Positions 19,901 to 28,931 of a stretch of 38,592 nt of DNA are shown here, piece after piece; position 1 is the stretch's first letter; each line of letters opens with the position of its first letter. The translations under genes and the position numbers were made by a program. The notes under the pieces are model-generated. The model made no database searches. It was not told the origin of the DNA and saw only the letters and a list, made by a program, of their open reading frames with translations. Origin of the DNA: Bacteroidota bacterium (GTDB lineage Bacteria > Bacteroidota > Bacteroidia > Bacteroidales > FEN-979); contig QYQJ01000124.1 in NCBI GenBank assembly GCA_007280875.1, forward strand, positions 1 to 38,592, in the 5' to 3' direction.

Positions 19901-20554
19901 CTCACTATATCACGAAGTCTGACCCGTCTTCTGGGCGGAGAGATCAGACTATCGAGTACTCCCGGAAATGGATCCACATTCACCCTTTACCTGCCGGATA
20001 CCATCGATCTCTCCCGGGAAATCCCTCCTTCGGAAGAGGGAACAGACCCGAAAGAGAAAAAAGAAAAAGAGCCGCTGGCTGTGTTTGAAGAAGAGCGTCC
20101 CGTACTCGTTCCGGAGGAGCCGGAAGAACCCGAAGGGAAACCGAAACATCCACCCAAAGAGGGGAAAGCCGACAAAGTATTTGAGAATAAAAAGATCCTG
20201 ATTGTCGACGACGATATGCGGAATGTCTTTGTGCTTACTAAAATCCTGGAAGAGAAGAAGGTCCGTATCGTGGTAGGGAAGAATGGCCGTGACGGGATTA
20301 CAAAGCTTAACCAGAATCTTGATACCGCCCTGGTGATCATGGATATCATGATGCCCGAAATGGATGGCTATGAAGCCATGCAGGAGATCCGGAAGGATAA
20401 ACGGTTTGTGAAACTTCCGATGATCGCGTTAACGGCAAAGGCGATGAAGGGCGACCGGGAGAAGTGCATCCAGGCGGGGGCCAACGACTACCTTTCCAAA
20501 CCGGTACAACCCGAGAAACTGATCTCACTCCTCCGCGTCTGGCTCCAGAAATAG
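16991..20554 (+). CDS. Membrane hybrid histidine kinase with extracytoplasmic sensor, tandem HAMP, GAF-like, coiled coil, HisKA, HATPase_c, REC
   Basis: TM near aa 30-50 and 365-385, three HAMP-like repeats, H-box [47 protein letters not shown] / LVIMDIMMPEMDGYEAM / LTAKAMKGDREKCIQAGANDYLSKPV. Confidence 0.92.
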   Translation: MWKKIVQKVHEYFPDFHWKTLKNLGIGKTMLLWFLAISLIPLASLSFINYLYYYQGLNILTKQSLFTTSQLRVNDLNNYFKQANNYLDFLAEDPENRELISRIHQEVGLAGILPASFMTSEQYGTLSGQLRHSFEKSWMPEGLYNILLVNTDGTILFSLKENGLAGRNIHQEPLENTQVSQTVETILKSGSIRFADLEPFPPTSTIITGFMGRPFVDKDGHELGVLGIQLTTERIDKIIQYSVGFGSTVRVYLIGLDLNLRSISEYGCDSRRLQQKEDNTKTRTWQASKINAASSTPDGKPIIEEVSYFKNSQNVDVMGLFREIDYLDKLGTDWALVEELSTDQAHAIGRELSTFAKISLVLTTIFVFIISLFVTRRFVTPIKSISAWAKQVAQGELVNKDIRVSEDEVGEMKHVFNRLVSTLQQYADVSQSIALGDYTKKVPIRSEHDTLGTSMNEMVESFKGVVKQAKAIASGDYSTNVVPRSDQDTLGISLFNMTRTLRETSLEIKNQDWLKTGLNELSMKSSGEKSIKELSNEVLTFLARYLESQLGLLFVTGEQNMLTLTATFACNPEIKTVEYGAGVVGQVAKEKKSMLFNTSQADLPPVNIGPSTEKPDYFIVSPLLFEGQVLGVIQLGSFQPYDQIKQQFLEISLESIGLAIHTARSRERVEQLLLKTQEQANELAEQKEELRQINEELEEQAKALRHSEENLQHQQEELRVINEELEERTKVLELQRDDIRKKNQALQQAQIEIKQKAEALEVASKYKSEFLANMSHELRTPLNSILALSELLASNKHKGMTKDEIEFASVINSSGKDLLDLINDILDLSKVEAGKLEMDIEDLYMDDLEDYVRKTFTPLTNNKNISLQTQVEKGVPEHIETDPQRTLQIIKNLLSNAIKFTEKGGVTLRIRRPEQDMVFSNSNLNAANCVAFDIIDTGVGIPEEKINVIFEAFQQADGTVSRKFGGTGLGLTISRSLTRLLGGEIRLSSTPGNGSTFTLYLPDTIDLSREIPPSEEGTDPKEKKEKEPLAVFEEERPVLVPEEPEEPEGKPKHPPKEGKADKVFENKKILIVDDDMRNVFVLTKILEEKKVRIVVGKNGRDGITKLNQNLDTALVIMDIMMPEMDGYEAMQEIRKDKRFVKLPMIALTAKAMKGDREKCIQAGANDYLSKPVQPEKLISLLRVWLQK

Positions 20555-21214
20555 AGATTCCGGCTTCCTGTGTTTGATCATTTTCCCATCGACAATGAAT
20601 ACGATGGATTCGGCGATGTTGGTTGAATATCCTGCAATGCGCTCAATCTGGGTCAGGATGATCATCAGGGTGGTAGCTACCACAATTACCCCCTTCTTCT
20701 GACTCATTTCCGCCAGAATGTGGTCCGAGATCTGCTGACACCGCTCTTCAATGGCCGAAGCCTGTGTAAAGATATCTTTTACGAAGGTGGTGTTCCAGGT
20801 GTTGAGAATGGTGATAACATCCGTGACGATTGCATCAGTCATCCGGATTAAATCCCCGATCTCCAGCTCCTGCATAATTTCTTTATAATCACTGACCGCT
20901 TCAATTTTATAGGCTATGCCAACTGCATGGTCGCCCATCCGTTCCAGGTCATTATTCATCTTCAGCGACGACATGATCAGTCTCAGATCAGTGGCTACCG
21001 GCTGAGTGAGAGCAAAAATACGCTGACATAACTTGTCAATCTTTACATCCAGCTTGTCCACGATTTTATCATTTCGGATGACCTGTGCCGCAAGCTCCAC
21101 GTCGCAGGACTGCAACGCGAGCATGGTGTTGTGGACCTGGTCTGCCACCAGGTCTCCCATCTTGAGGATCCGCTTTTTCAGTTTCTCCAGCTCCAGTTCA
21201 AAATGCCGTTCCAT
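20525..21214 (-). CDS. phoU: Phosphate transport system regulator PhoU
   Basis: PhoU motifs (LEKLKKRILKMGDLVADQV, DLRLIMSSLKMNNDLERMGDHAVGIA, QIERIAGYSTNIAESIVFIVDGKMIKH); sits after pstB. Confidence 0.95.
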   Translation of the reverse strand: MERHFELELEKLKKRILKMGDLVADQVHNTMLALQSCDVELAAQVIRNDKIVDKLDVKIDKLCQRIFALTQPVATDLRLIMSSLKMNNDLERMGDHAVGIAYKIEAVSDYKEIMQELEIGDLIRMTDAIVTDVITILNTWNTTFVKDIFTQASAIEERCQQISDHILAEMSQKKGVIVVATTLMIILTQIERIAGYSTNIAESIVFIVDGKMIKHRKPESLFLEPDAEE

Positions 21215-21243
21215 AGCTACTGCTTTAATGATTCTGCCTCCGG

Positions 21244-22014
21244 TTATCCGAAGCGCCCGGTGATATATTCTTCTGTTTGTTTGTGGTCGGGTGTGGTAAA
21301 TATCTTGCGTGTCTTCCCATATTCGATCAGCTCTCCCAGGTAAAAAAAGGCCGTGTGGTCACTTACCCGGGCAGCCTGTTGCATGTTATGGGTAACAATC
21401 ACAATGGTAAAGTTTTCCTTCAGGGCGAAGATCAATTCCTCGATCTTCCCGGTGGAGATCGGGTCCAGGGCACTGGCCGGTTCATCCATCAGGATGATCT
21501 CCGGGTTGACAGCCAGGGAACGGGCAATACACAGTCGCTGCTGTTGTCCCCCCGAAAGTCCCAGCGCCGAATGGTTCATCCGGTCTTTCACCTCATCCCA
21601 GATAGCCGCCCGCTGAAGCGAGGTGACCACAATCTCTTCCAGTCTCTTTTTATCCCGGATCCCATTGATCCGCGGCCCGTAGGCGATGTTATCAAAAACC
21701 GATTTGGCAAAGGGATTCGATTTCTGGAAAACCATCCCGATCTTTTTCCGTAGGTTCACCACATCCACTTTGCGGTCGTAGATATCCAGCCCATCGATCA
21801 GCACCTTCCCCTCAATCCGGACGCTGGGGATCAGGTCGTTCATCCGGTTAAGTGTGCGAAGGAAGGTTGATTTCCCGCATCCCGACGGGCCGATGAAAGC
21901 GGTTACCTGGTTCTCCGGGATCTCAATGGAGACGAAATTCAGCGCCATTTTTTCTCCATAGTAGAGCGTCAGATCTTTGGTGACGATTTTAGTCTCTTTC
22001 ATTCCTCCCTGCAT
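21244..22014 (-). CDS. pstB: Phosphate ABC transporter ATP-binding protein
   Basis: Walker [43 protein letters not shown]. Confidence 0.96.
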   Translation of the reverse strand: MQGGMKETKIVTKDLTLYYGEKMALNFVSIEIPENQVTAFIGPSGCGKSTFLRTLNRMNDLIPSVRIEGKVLIDGLDIYDRKVDVVNLRKKIGMVFQKSNPFAKSVFDNIAYGPRINGIRDKKRLEEIVVTSLQRAAIWDEVKDRMNHSALGLSGGQQQRLCIARSLAVNPEIILMDEPASALDPISTGKIEELIFALKENFTIVIVTHNMQQAARVSDHTAFFYLGELIEYGKTRKIFTTPDHKQTEEYITGRFG

Positions 22015-22916
22015 TAAACGATTGCTTTCCTCCGTATCCGGGCCCGGATGAGAATGGCGATAAAGTTCAGTAAAAATGTCAATAAAAGCAACACCAGAGT
22101 GGTAGCGAACTGAATCGGCATGGTCCCGTCGACATCAGCCGACTGGGTCGACATGATATAAATGTGGTATCCGAGATTCATAAACTGGTCGCTCAGGGAG
22201 GTTGGCAGGGTAGCCAGGTAATAAGCGGCGCCGGTAAAGAGAATCGGGGCTACCTCTCCGGCACCCCGGCTGATCGCCAGGATCGTGCCGGTCAGGATAC
22301 CGGAAATCGAACCGGGGATCACCACTTTCCGGATAGTCTGCCATTTGGTGGCTCCCAGCGCCAGACTTGCTTCCAGCAGTTCGCGGGGAACAGTACGGAT
22401 GGCTTCTTCCACAGAAACGATCACCACCGGGAGCGTAAGCAACGACATGGTCAGGCTGGCCCAGAGGATATTGGGTTGACCCCATTTCAACTGCCCTCCC
22501 AGAAAAACCGAATCCATCTCCCCGCCCACGAACTTGATGAAAAATCCCAGACCGAACAACCCGAAAATGATGGAAGGTACCGTGGCCAGGGTGCGCACAG
22601 CGAACCGGATCGTCTGGGCAAAGATGGATTTTTCGCTGGTATATTCGGTCAGGTACAGGGCTGTAATCGTTCCAAAAGGAACTGCAGCCACCGACATGAT
22701 GATCACCATCAGTGCCGTACCGTATATTGCGGGGAAAATCCCTCCCTCGGTCATGCCGTTTTCCGGAAAAGCCGTTATAAACTCCCAGGTCATCCGATCC
22801 TTTCCCCCGATGACGATAACCACCAGGATCACGATGATTATGGCAATGATGGCGATTGCCGAAAAAGCTGACGCCCCTACCACTACTGCCCCGGTGATGT
22901 TATTCCTCCGGCTCAT
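22014..22916 (-). CDS. pstA: Phosphate ABC transporter permease
   Basis: Permease with EAA loop ([38 protein letters not shown]); position between pstC and pstB. Confidence 0.94.
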   Translation of the reverse strand: MSRRNNITGAVVVGASAFSAIAIIAIIIVILVVIVIGGKDRMTWEFITAFPENGMTEGGIFPAIYGTALMVIIMSVAAVPFGTITALYLTEYTSEKSIFAQTIRFAVRTLATVPSIIFGLFGLGFFIKFVGGEMDSVFLGGQLKWGQPNILWASLTMSLLTLPVVIVSVEEAIRTVPRELLEASLALGATKWQTIRKVVIPGSISGILTGTILAISRGAGEVAPILFTGAAYYLATLPTSLSDQFMNLGYHIYIMSTQSADVDGTMPIQFATTLVLLLLTFLLNFIAILIRARIRRKAIV

Positions 22917-24016
22917 GCGATCTTTCCCTGTATCCGTTTCATCAGTCGACCTTTGATATAGAATTCAGCCAGTGCATTCAGGCTGAAAGTAAATACAAAC
23001 AGGAGCGATCCGATGAGGAATAACACCCCATAATGCGTATCTCCGAATACCACTTCAGCCATCTCTGCGCCAATGGTTGCCGCTAACGTTCGTACCGACT
23101 CGAATGGATTAGCCGAGATCAGCCCGGCATTACCGGTAGCCATCAGGGCGATCATGGTCTCCCCGAATACCCGGCCGATGCCGAGGAGGATCGCAGCAAA
23201 GACCCCTGGCGTGGCTGCCGGCAGCGTGACAAACAGGGCCGTCTGCCATTTGGAGGCACCCAGCGCTAAGCTGGCTTCCTTATAGGTACCGGGAATAGCC
23301 GTAAGGGCATCTTCGGTGATGGTATAGATGATCGGAATGGCCGCCAGCGCCATAGCTATCCCGCCGACGAAAGCATTCAGCCGGGTTTCATAACCAAACA
23401 GTTCCTGCAACACCGTGGCCATCACCATCAGGGCAAAAAAACCGATCACCACCGAAGGGAATCCCGCCAACAGTTCGATGGCCGGCTTAATCCATTCCCG
23501 CAACCAGGTGGGTGCAAAAGCGGAAGAAAAGAGGGCGGCCAGAATGGCAATGGGAGCTGCAAACAGCATGGCGATGAGGGTGATCTTAATGGTTCCCACC
23601 ATCAGCGGAATCAATCCGTACCGGGGATTGGAAGAGACCGGATACCACTCGTCGCCCAGTAACCCCTTTACCGTCACGCGCCTTTCCTGACCAGCCGCGT
23701 GCTCCTCCGTAGAATACTCCCGATTCCCCATCAGGGCAGAGTCGGGTTCTATTCCATAAACCTCCTGCCTTTGAAGCTGGTCCGGCCTCGGTTCCGGAAC
23801 TACCCCGTATTGCTCCTGAACCAGTTCCTCCCGGGAACCGGTTGGTCTCTCCTTTGAGGTAAAGAGCGGGATCGTTTCCCGGAAAACAAAAACAAAGATC
23901 AGGATGATGATCGTGATAGATAACAGTGCAAATCCGGTAATGATCTTCTCCGAAAGAAATTCAGAAAGCCTGAATTTCTTTCGGAGCGACTCCTTCGTAA
24001 AGGTATAACTCTTCAT
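22913..24016 (-). CDS. pstC: Phosphate ABC transporter permease
   Basis: EAA loop ([61 protein letters not shown]). Confidence 0.94.
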   Translation of the reverse strand: MKSYTFTKESLRKKFRLSEFLSEKIITGFALLSITIIILIFVFVFRETIPLFTSKERPTGSREELVQEQYGVVPEPRPDQLQRQEVYGIEPDSALMGNREYSTEEHAAGQERRVTVKGLLGDEWYPVSSNPRYGLIPLMVGTIKITLIAMLFAAPIAILAALFSSAFAPTWLREWIKPAIELLAGFPSVVIGFFALMVMATVLQELFGYETRLNAFVGGIAMALAAIPIIYTITEDALTAIPGTYKEASLALGASKWQTALFVTLPAATPGVFAAILLGIGRVFGETMIALMATGNAGLISANPFESVRTLAATIGAEMAEVVFGDTHYGVLFLIGSLLFVFTFSLNALAEFYIKGRLMKRIQGKIA

Positions 24017-24017
24017 G

Positions 24018-24857
24018 CTACCTCACCGGGAAGTACCCGACTTCGGTCACCATCTTCTGCCCTTCCGGACCCAGGGTCCAGTCGATAAACTCCTTGATCT
24101 CTCCGCTCGGACGGTTCCGGGTGTACATATAGAGGTACCGGCTGATGGGATAGAGTCCTTTTTTGATATTCTCGGAGTTCGCTTCGTAGGCAGAGCTGTT
24201 GGCATCTTTCTTCACCTTGCAGATCTTGACCCCTTCGCTGTAGGCAGCGCCACCATAACCGATGCCATTCATATCCTTGATCACCGCATTCACAACGGCA
24301 GCCGTTCCGGGTAAGGTCTGGCAACTTGGGGCATAATCCCCTTTGACCACCTCTTCCTGGAAAAAGACATAGGTGCCGGAGCTGTTCTCGCGGCCATACA
24401 GTTTAATTGGGGAATCACTGCCGCCAACCTGCTTCCAGTTAGTCACTTTTCCGGAGAAAATATCACTCAACTGCTGGATTGAAAGTTCGTTGATCGGATT
24501 TTTTTTATTGATGTAAACAGTGATCCCGTCTTTTGCGCAGGGGATTTCCACCCCAAGGGTGTTGTACCGCTCCTTCAGCTTTTCAATCTCGGATTTTTTC
24601 ATCGGACGGCTGGCGTTGCAGATATCCGTGGCGCCATTGATCAGTGCAGATATGCCTGTTCCCGATCCACCACCTGTGACCTGAATGATAATATCCGGAT
24701 GGCTCTTCATGAATACTTCCGCCCACTTCTGAGATAAAATCACCATGGTGTCGGATCCTTTTACCGTAACTTTTTTAGGTGCAGGAGCAAAGGCTACCCC
24801 GGCAACGGCAATCGCAAGAACTGCCAGGATTCCAATTAATTTTCTTGATTTTTTCAT
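24018..24857 (-). CDS. pstS: Phosphate-binding protein
   Basis: MKKSRKLIGILAVLAIAVAGVAF signal peptide starting at 24857, KVTVKGSDTMVILSQKWAE, VTGGGSGTGISALINGATDICNASRPMK. Confidence 0.93.
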   Translation of the reverse strand: MKKSRKLIGILAVLAIAVAGVAFAPAPKKVTVKGSDTMVILSQKWAEVFMKSHPDIIIQVTGGGSGTGISALINGATDICNASRPMKKSEIEKLKERYNTLGVEIPCAKDGITVYINKKNPINELSIQQLSDIFSGKVTNWKQVGGSDSPIKLYGRENSSGTYVFFQEEVVKGDYAPSCQTLPGTAAVVNAVIKDMNGIGYGGAAYSEGVKICKVKKDANSSAYEANSENIKKGLYPISRYLYMYTRNRPSGEIKEFIDWTLGPEGQKMVTEVGYFPVR

Positions 24858-24876
24858 ACTTGCTTGTTGGGTTGTG

Positions 24877-26394
24877 TTAAAATTTGGCCTGCAAGCGCAG
24901 GGTAAAGACGTTTTGCGGGAAAACCCGGCTGTAGTCATTGTCAACAGTCTGATCGTTTACTGTATATTTTTTCACCAGGTTGGAGTTGCCTGAAGCATCT
25001 ACGCCAACTTTTTCGTTGAATGGTATCTCATAGGCTACCTGGATGCGGAGGTTGTCCGTGAAGAAGTAGTTCCAGGCAAATGTGAGGGTATGGTAGGTGA
25101 CATCCGAGGTCCCGCTTTTCAACGAGTTGGCAACAATATTCTTCGTGGTTTCATTTAATACGACCACAGGATTAGAGCCGTCGATCGTGGTGGTGGTCTG
25201 TATATCTGATGTGCCGTTTTCATACTTCACCACGCCTATCTGATCTCCCTTCAGTTTGGTATTGGGATCATAAAAGTCCCAGCGTAACGCAAACTGGTTA
25301 CGCTTTCCTATATTTTTGATCAGGTAAACATATCCTCCCATGAAATTCCTGCAGATGGCAGGATTAATCTGCTGGGTATTGGTTGTGAGATAGGTCATCA
25401 TCAGGGTATCATTGGCCAGGGTAGTCTGCACAGGATTCGCTACTGAAAAACTTCCGACAGCTCCCGGATAGGCATTGATCCCCATCATATACTCTGCCTT
25501 GATGGCCATGCCTCCGAGGATATCCATATATAGTTGCATCTCTCCGCCTACCCAGTGACGGTCAATACTCTTTCCGACCGTCACGTTTTTAAATAATGTG
25601 TAATCGCTGTTTAATACGGTCGTCGAATTCGATTTCATCCAGCCGTAATAGCCATTCAAGCCCACGTCAAGACCTCCAAAATTTCCCAGCTTGAAGTTGT
25701 AGGTCAGGCGACCCATAAGGTCTTTATAGTTATCGAAATCCTTGTTTTTGGGATTGATATCATCGCCGTTCACATCCTTGATGACCCTGTGGTCATTGCC
25801 ATTGAACACGGCAAACTGGAATCTGAGCGGGACAGACGGGGGGGTTACCTCCAGTTTCGCGCCGATGGCACGTTCGCCCGGATAGAGAGCCCGGATCACA
25901 GCCGATCTTTCAGGTACTTCACGTTTGCTGGATGAATACTCCACTTCATAATTCGGACGGTTGAACTGACCTGCCCACAAAGAGAATGTTTTTAACCAGG
26001 GATCATGCAGTTCGACATAGGCATCTTTCAGCGTAAAACCGCTTGGCACAAAATCAGGTTGCAGTACAAAGACAACCCCTTCAACCGGTTGATACTGAAC
26101 TTTAAATCTCACACGGCGTAATGAAATGTAGTTAGCCGGATAAACGGCCGGGTTTTCAAAACGCTGCCATTGCGCCTGTATATATCCTGATAGTTTGATC
26201 TTCGTCAGCTTTTCCAGGTTGTTCTCTGCGGTGGCTAACCGTTCTTCCATACCTGTTACGCGATCGCGTAAAGTTGTGACCGCTTCTTTCAGCGTGTCAT
26301 TTTTCGCCTGGGCGTAGGTTCTCGCCTGTGGCACAATGATGGTCAGGCATACTAATCCCAACATCACGATAGTGATTTGTGCTTTTTTGATCAT
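24877..26394 (-). CDS. OprO/OprP-like porin
   Basis: Signal peptide from MIKKAQITIVMLGLVCLTIIV (start 26394), short coiled coil, then a phosphate-selective porin-type barrel (GYIQAQWQRFENP...; KDAYVELHDPWLKTFSLWAGQFNRPNYEVEYSSSKREVPERS) ending in F. Confidence 0.85.
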   Translation of the reverse strand: MIKKAQITIVMLGLVCLTIIVPQARTYAQAKNDTLKEAVTTLRDRVTGMEERLATAENNLEKLTKIKLSGYIQAQWQRFENPAVYPANYISLRRVRFKVQYQPVEGVVFVLQPDFVPSGFTLKDAYVELHDPWLKTFSLWAGQFNRPNYEVEYSSSKREVPERSAVIRALYPGERAIGAKLEVTPPSVPLRFQFAVFNGNDHRVIKDVNGDDINPKNKDFDNYKDLMGRLTYNFKLGNFGGLDVGLNGYYGWMKSNSTTVLNSDYTLFKNVTVGKSIDRHWVGGEMQLYMDILGGMAIKAEYMMGINAYPGAVGSFSVANPVQTTLANDTLMMTYLTTNTQQINPAICRNFMGGYVYLIKNIGKRNQFALRWDFYDPNTKLKGDQIGVVKYENGTSDIQTTTTIDGSNPVVVLNETTKNIVANSLKSGTSDVTYHTLTFAWNYFFTDNLRIQVAYEIPFNEKVGVDASGNSNLVKKYTVNDQTVDNDYSRVFPQNVFTLRLQAKF

Positions 26395-26415
26395 GATTTC
26401 AGGTTTTTGTTGCTG

Positions 26416-26423
26416 CAAAAGTA
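26416..26423 (-). promoter_or_regulatory. Bacteroidetes -7 box candidate for the porin-pst-phoU operon
   Basis: Minus strand TACTTTTG (TAnnTTTG), 22 bp upstream of the proposed start at 26394. Confidence 0.5.
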
Positions 26424-26442
26424 GGGTAAGCCGATCACCCGC

Positions 26443-26486
26443 ATATTAACAATATATTACCGATATATTAAATAATTGTTAACGGG
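26443..26486 (-). promoter_or_regulatory. 11-bp-period direct repeats, putative Pho-box-like element
   Basis: Plus strand ATATTAACAAT / ATATTACCGAT / ATATTAAATAA / TTGTTAACGGG, located just upstream of the -7 box of the phosphate operon. Confidence 0.4.
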
Positions 26487-26497
26487 GAGGATTCCCC

Positions 26498-26530
26498 TGG
26501 TAGGGGCAACCGGGCCGGTTGCCCCTACCA
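26498..26530. repeat. Perfect 16-bp inverted repeat with 1-nt centre
   Basis: TGGTAGGGGCAACCGG-G-CCGGTTGCCCCTACCA, abutting the stop codon of the ATPase gene. Confidence 0.9.
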
Positions 26531-26531
26531 T

Positions 26532-28832
26532 TTATATCCTTTTTCTCTTCAATCGCAAACTATTACTCACCACGCTCACCGAACTGAACGCCATGGCAGC
26601 TCCGGCGATCATGGGATTGAGCAGAAAGCCGAAAAAGGGATAGAGAACTCCGGCGGCTATGGGAATGCTGATGAAATTGTAGAAAAAGGCCCAGAAAAGA
26701 TTCTGTTTGATGGTTCTGTTTGTGGCATGTGAGAGGCGGATGGCACTGACCAGCTTGCACAGGTCCCCTTTGATGAGGATCAGCTGGGCGCTTTCCATGG
26801 CAATGTCGGTCCCCGTTCCCATGGCAATCCCGATATCGGCCAGGGCCAGGGCAGGGGAGTCGTTGATTCCGTCGCCGGCCATTGCTACTTTTCTCCCTTG
26901 ATCCTTAAGCTGCTTCACATAATCTGCTTTTCCCACGGGTGTTGCCTCTGCCTTGTAGAAATCCACACCGGCCTGGGAGGCGATCTGGGAGGCGATGGCG
27001 ACGCTGTCGCCTGTAAGCATATGGACCTTCAGTCCCATCTCTTTCAGCTCGCGGATGGCTTCCGGGGAATTCTCTTTCAGGGTATCAGCCACTGCTACCA
27101 GCACAATCACGCGATGGGAACGGGCTATGTAAAGGATCGACCGGGCCTCTTTCCTTAACCTGGCCTCCTCTTGAAGCAAGTCCCCTTCCAGACGGCAGTT
27201 TTTCTCCTGAATATAGGATTTGCTGCCGATGTAGTAATTGTCCCTGTTGTAAAAGGCTGATACTCCTTTTCCGGTATGGCTTTCAAATCCTACTACTTCA
27301 TCGGTCTGATCTGAAGCCTGTTCCATAAAATAGTCAACCAGGGCTGCAGCGAACGGATGTTCTGAAAGACGTTCAATAGAAACGATGGCATTCCCAATTT
27401 CGAATTTCGAATTTCGAATTTCTGTTTGCCCACTGCCCACTACCAACGGCACACTGCTATCCCACACCACCTCCACTACCTCCGGCTTCCCAACTGTAAT
27501 GGTGCCGGTTTTATCAAACACAATGGTATCCACCCGGCAGATGGTCTCCAGGCTGGTGGCATCGCGGACCAGGATGCCATGTTCGGCAGCTTTGCCCAGC
27601 CCCACCATCAGGGCAGTTGGGGTTGCTAATCCCAGGGCACAGGGACAGGCAATAATCAGGACGGAAACGGCGGTGAGGATGGCAACCTGGATACTAGATC
27701 CTGGATACTGGATACTGGATGACAGATGCTGGATGCCAGATGCCGGATACCAGATGAGCCAGGAGAAAAAGGTGATGATAGCGATCCCTATGACGACTGG
27801 AACGAAGATGGAGGCGATTTTATCGACGCGCTGCTGGATAGGGGCTTTGCTTCCCTGAGCCTCCTGAACCAGCCGGATGATCTGGGCCAGCATGGTTTCA
27901 CTTCCTACCTTCTCGGCTCGCATCCGGAGGCTTCCGGTTTGGTTGATGGTAGCACCGATTACCTGGCTGCCGGAAAGTTTGGTGACCGGTATAGATTCCC
28001 CGGTGATCATGCTTTCATCCACCGTACTATGGCCTTCGGTCACCACACCATCGACCGGGATCTTCTCACCCGGACGGATCAGCAGAAAATCCCCGGGCTG
28101 AACCTCACCGATGGGAATCTCCATCTCCTTTCCTTCCCTGATCACCCTCGCACTTTTGACACCCAGGTTCATCAACTTACGGATCGCGGTACCGGTCCGT
28201 TGTTTTGCCCGCTCTTCGAAATACCTGCCAAGCAGAATGAAGGAGATGATCACCACGGAGGCTTCATAATAAACATGCGGTTCAAGTCCTTTCGATTCCA
28301 GCCAGGAAGGGAAAATGGTATTGAACGCACTGAATAGAAATGCTACCCCTGTCCCCATGGCCACCAACGTATCCATGTTGGCCGAAAAATGGACGGCCCG
28401 TCTCCAGGCAATGACGAAGAAATCGCGGCCAAACCAGACCAGCACCGGGAGGGAAAGCCCCATCATGATCCAATTGGAATAAGGTACCTGCTGATGAAAG
28501 AACATCGCGATGAGGAAAACCGGGATCGAGAAAAGCACGGACAGGATGGTGTTGAAACGCAATTGTTTCAGCCGCTTGTTCTCCGATTCCTCATCCTGTT
28601 CCGGGGTGGTTTCCTGTGTTGTGATCAGTTCGTACCCGATCGAATGGATGGCCTTTCCCATCGTTTCCCTGCCCGCACTTTCCGGATCAAACTCGACCAG
28701 CACGTTCCCGGCTGCGAAGTTGACCCGGGCCGAACGCACTCCTTCCATTGATCCCAGCATACTCTGGACTCTGGAAGCACAGGAGGCACACGACATGCCC
28801 TCGATCTTATAAATTTCCTTCCTGGTTGCCAT
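26532..28832 (-). CDS. copA: Copper-translocating P1B-type ATPase with N-terminal HMA domain
   Basis: [14 protein letters not shown] motif, [53 protein letters not shown]. Confidence 0.95.
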   Translation of the reverse strand: MATRKEIYKIEGMSCASCASRVQSMLGSMEGVRSARVNFAAGNVLVEFDPESAGRETMGKAIHSIGYELITTQETTPEQDEESENKRLKQLRFNTILSVLFSIPVFLIAMFFHQQVPYSNWIMMGLSLPVLVWFGRDFFVIAWRRAVHFSANMDTLVAMGTGVAFLFSAFNTIFPSWLESKGLEPHVYYEASVVIISFILLGRYFEERAKQRTGTAIRKLMNLGVKSARVIREGKEMEIPIGEVQPGDFLLIRPGEKIPVDGVVTEGHSTVDESMITGESIPVTKLSGSQVIGATINQTGSLRMRAEKVGSETMLAQIIRLVQEAQGSKAPIQQRVDKIASIFVPVVIGIAIITFFSWLIWYPASGIQHLSSSIQYPGSSIQVAILTAVSVLIIACPCALGLATPTALMVGLGKAAEHGILVRDATSLETICRVDTIVFDKTGTITVGKPEVVEVVWDSSVPLVVGSGQTEIRNSKFEIGNAIVSIERLSEHPFAAALVDYFMEQASDQTDEVVGFESHTGKGVSAFYNRDNYYIGSKSYIQEKNCRLEGDLLQEEARLRKEARSILYIARSHRVIVLVAVADTLKENSPEAIRELKEMGLKVHMLTGDSVAIASQIASQAGVDFYKAEATPVGKADYVKQLKDQGRKVAMAGDGINDSPALALADIGIAMGTGTDIAMESAQLILIKGDLCKLVSAIRLSHATNRTIKQNLFWAFFYNFISIPIAAGVLYPFFGFLLNPMIAGAAMAFSSVSVVSNSLRLKRKRI
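27394..27456. repeat. Heptameric array inside copA (CGAATTT / CCCACTG types)
   Basis: CCAATTT CGAATTT CGAATTT CGAATTT CTGTTTG CCCACTG CCCACTA CCAACGG CACACTG; 9 units, 63 bp, in frame. Confidence 0.8.
27687..27756. repeat. Heptameric array inside copA (CTGGATA type)
   Basis: CTGGATA CTAGATC CTGGATA CTGGATA CTGGATG ACAGATG CTGGATG CCAGATG CCGGATA CCAGATG; 10 units. Confidence 0.92.
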
Positions 28833-28918
28833 TTTCGTGCAAATTTAAACCAAATCTAAATAACATTCAGCTTTCCGGCAGTGAATTTTTTTTGAATTCA
28901 GTACAGGTCTTTTTCAAG

Positions 28919-28926
28919 TATCTTTG
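28919..28926 (+). promoter_or_regulatory. Bacteroidetes -7 box candidate (near-leaderless) for the LpxH-like gene
   Basis: TATCTTTG (TAnnTTTG) with TTTG at 28891-28894. The start codon is only 5 bp downstream of the box. Confidence 0.45.
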
Positions 28927-28931
28927 CTTGT

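Noticed and set aside
24858-24944. N-terminal extension MTMTTAGFSRKTSLPCACRPNFNTTQQAS of PstS
   Set aside because: Overlaps the end of the porin gene; the signal peptide starts at MKKSRK (24857).
27385-27858. Plus-strand ORF of 157 aa over the copA arrays
   Set aside because: The open frame is created by the heptad repeats and copA antisense sequence; copA on the minus strand is clearly the real gene.
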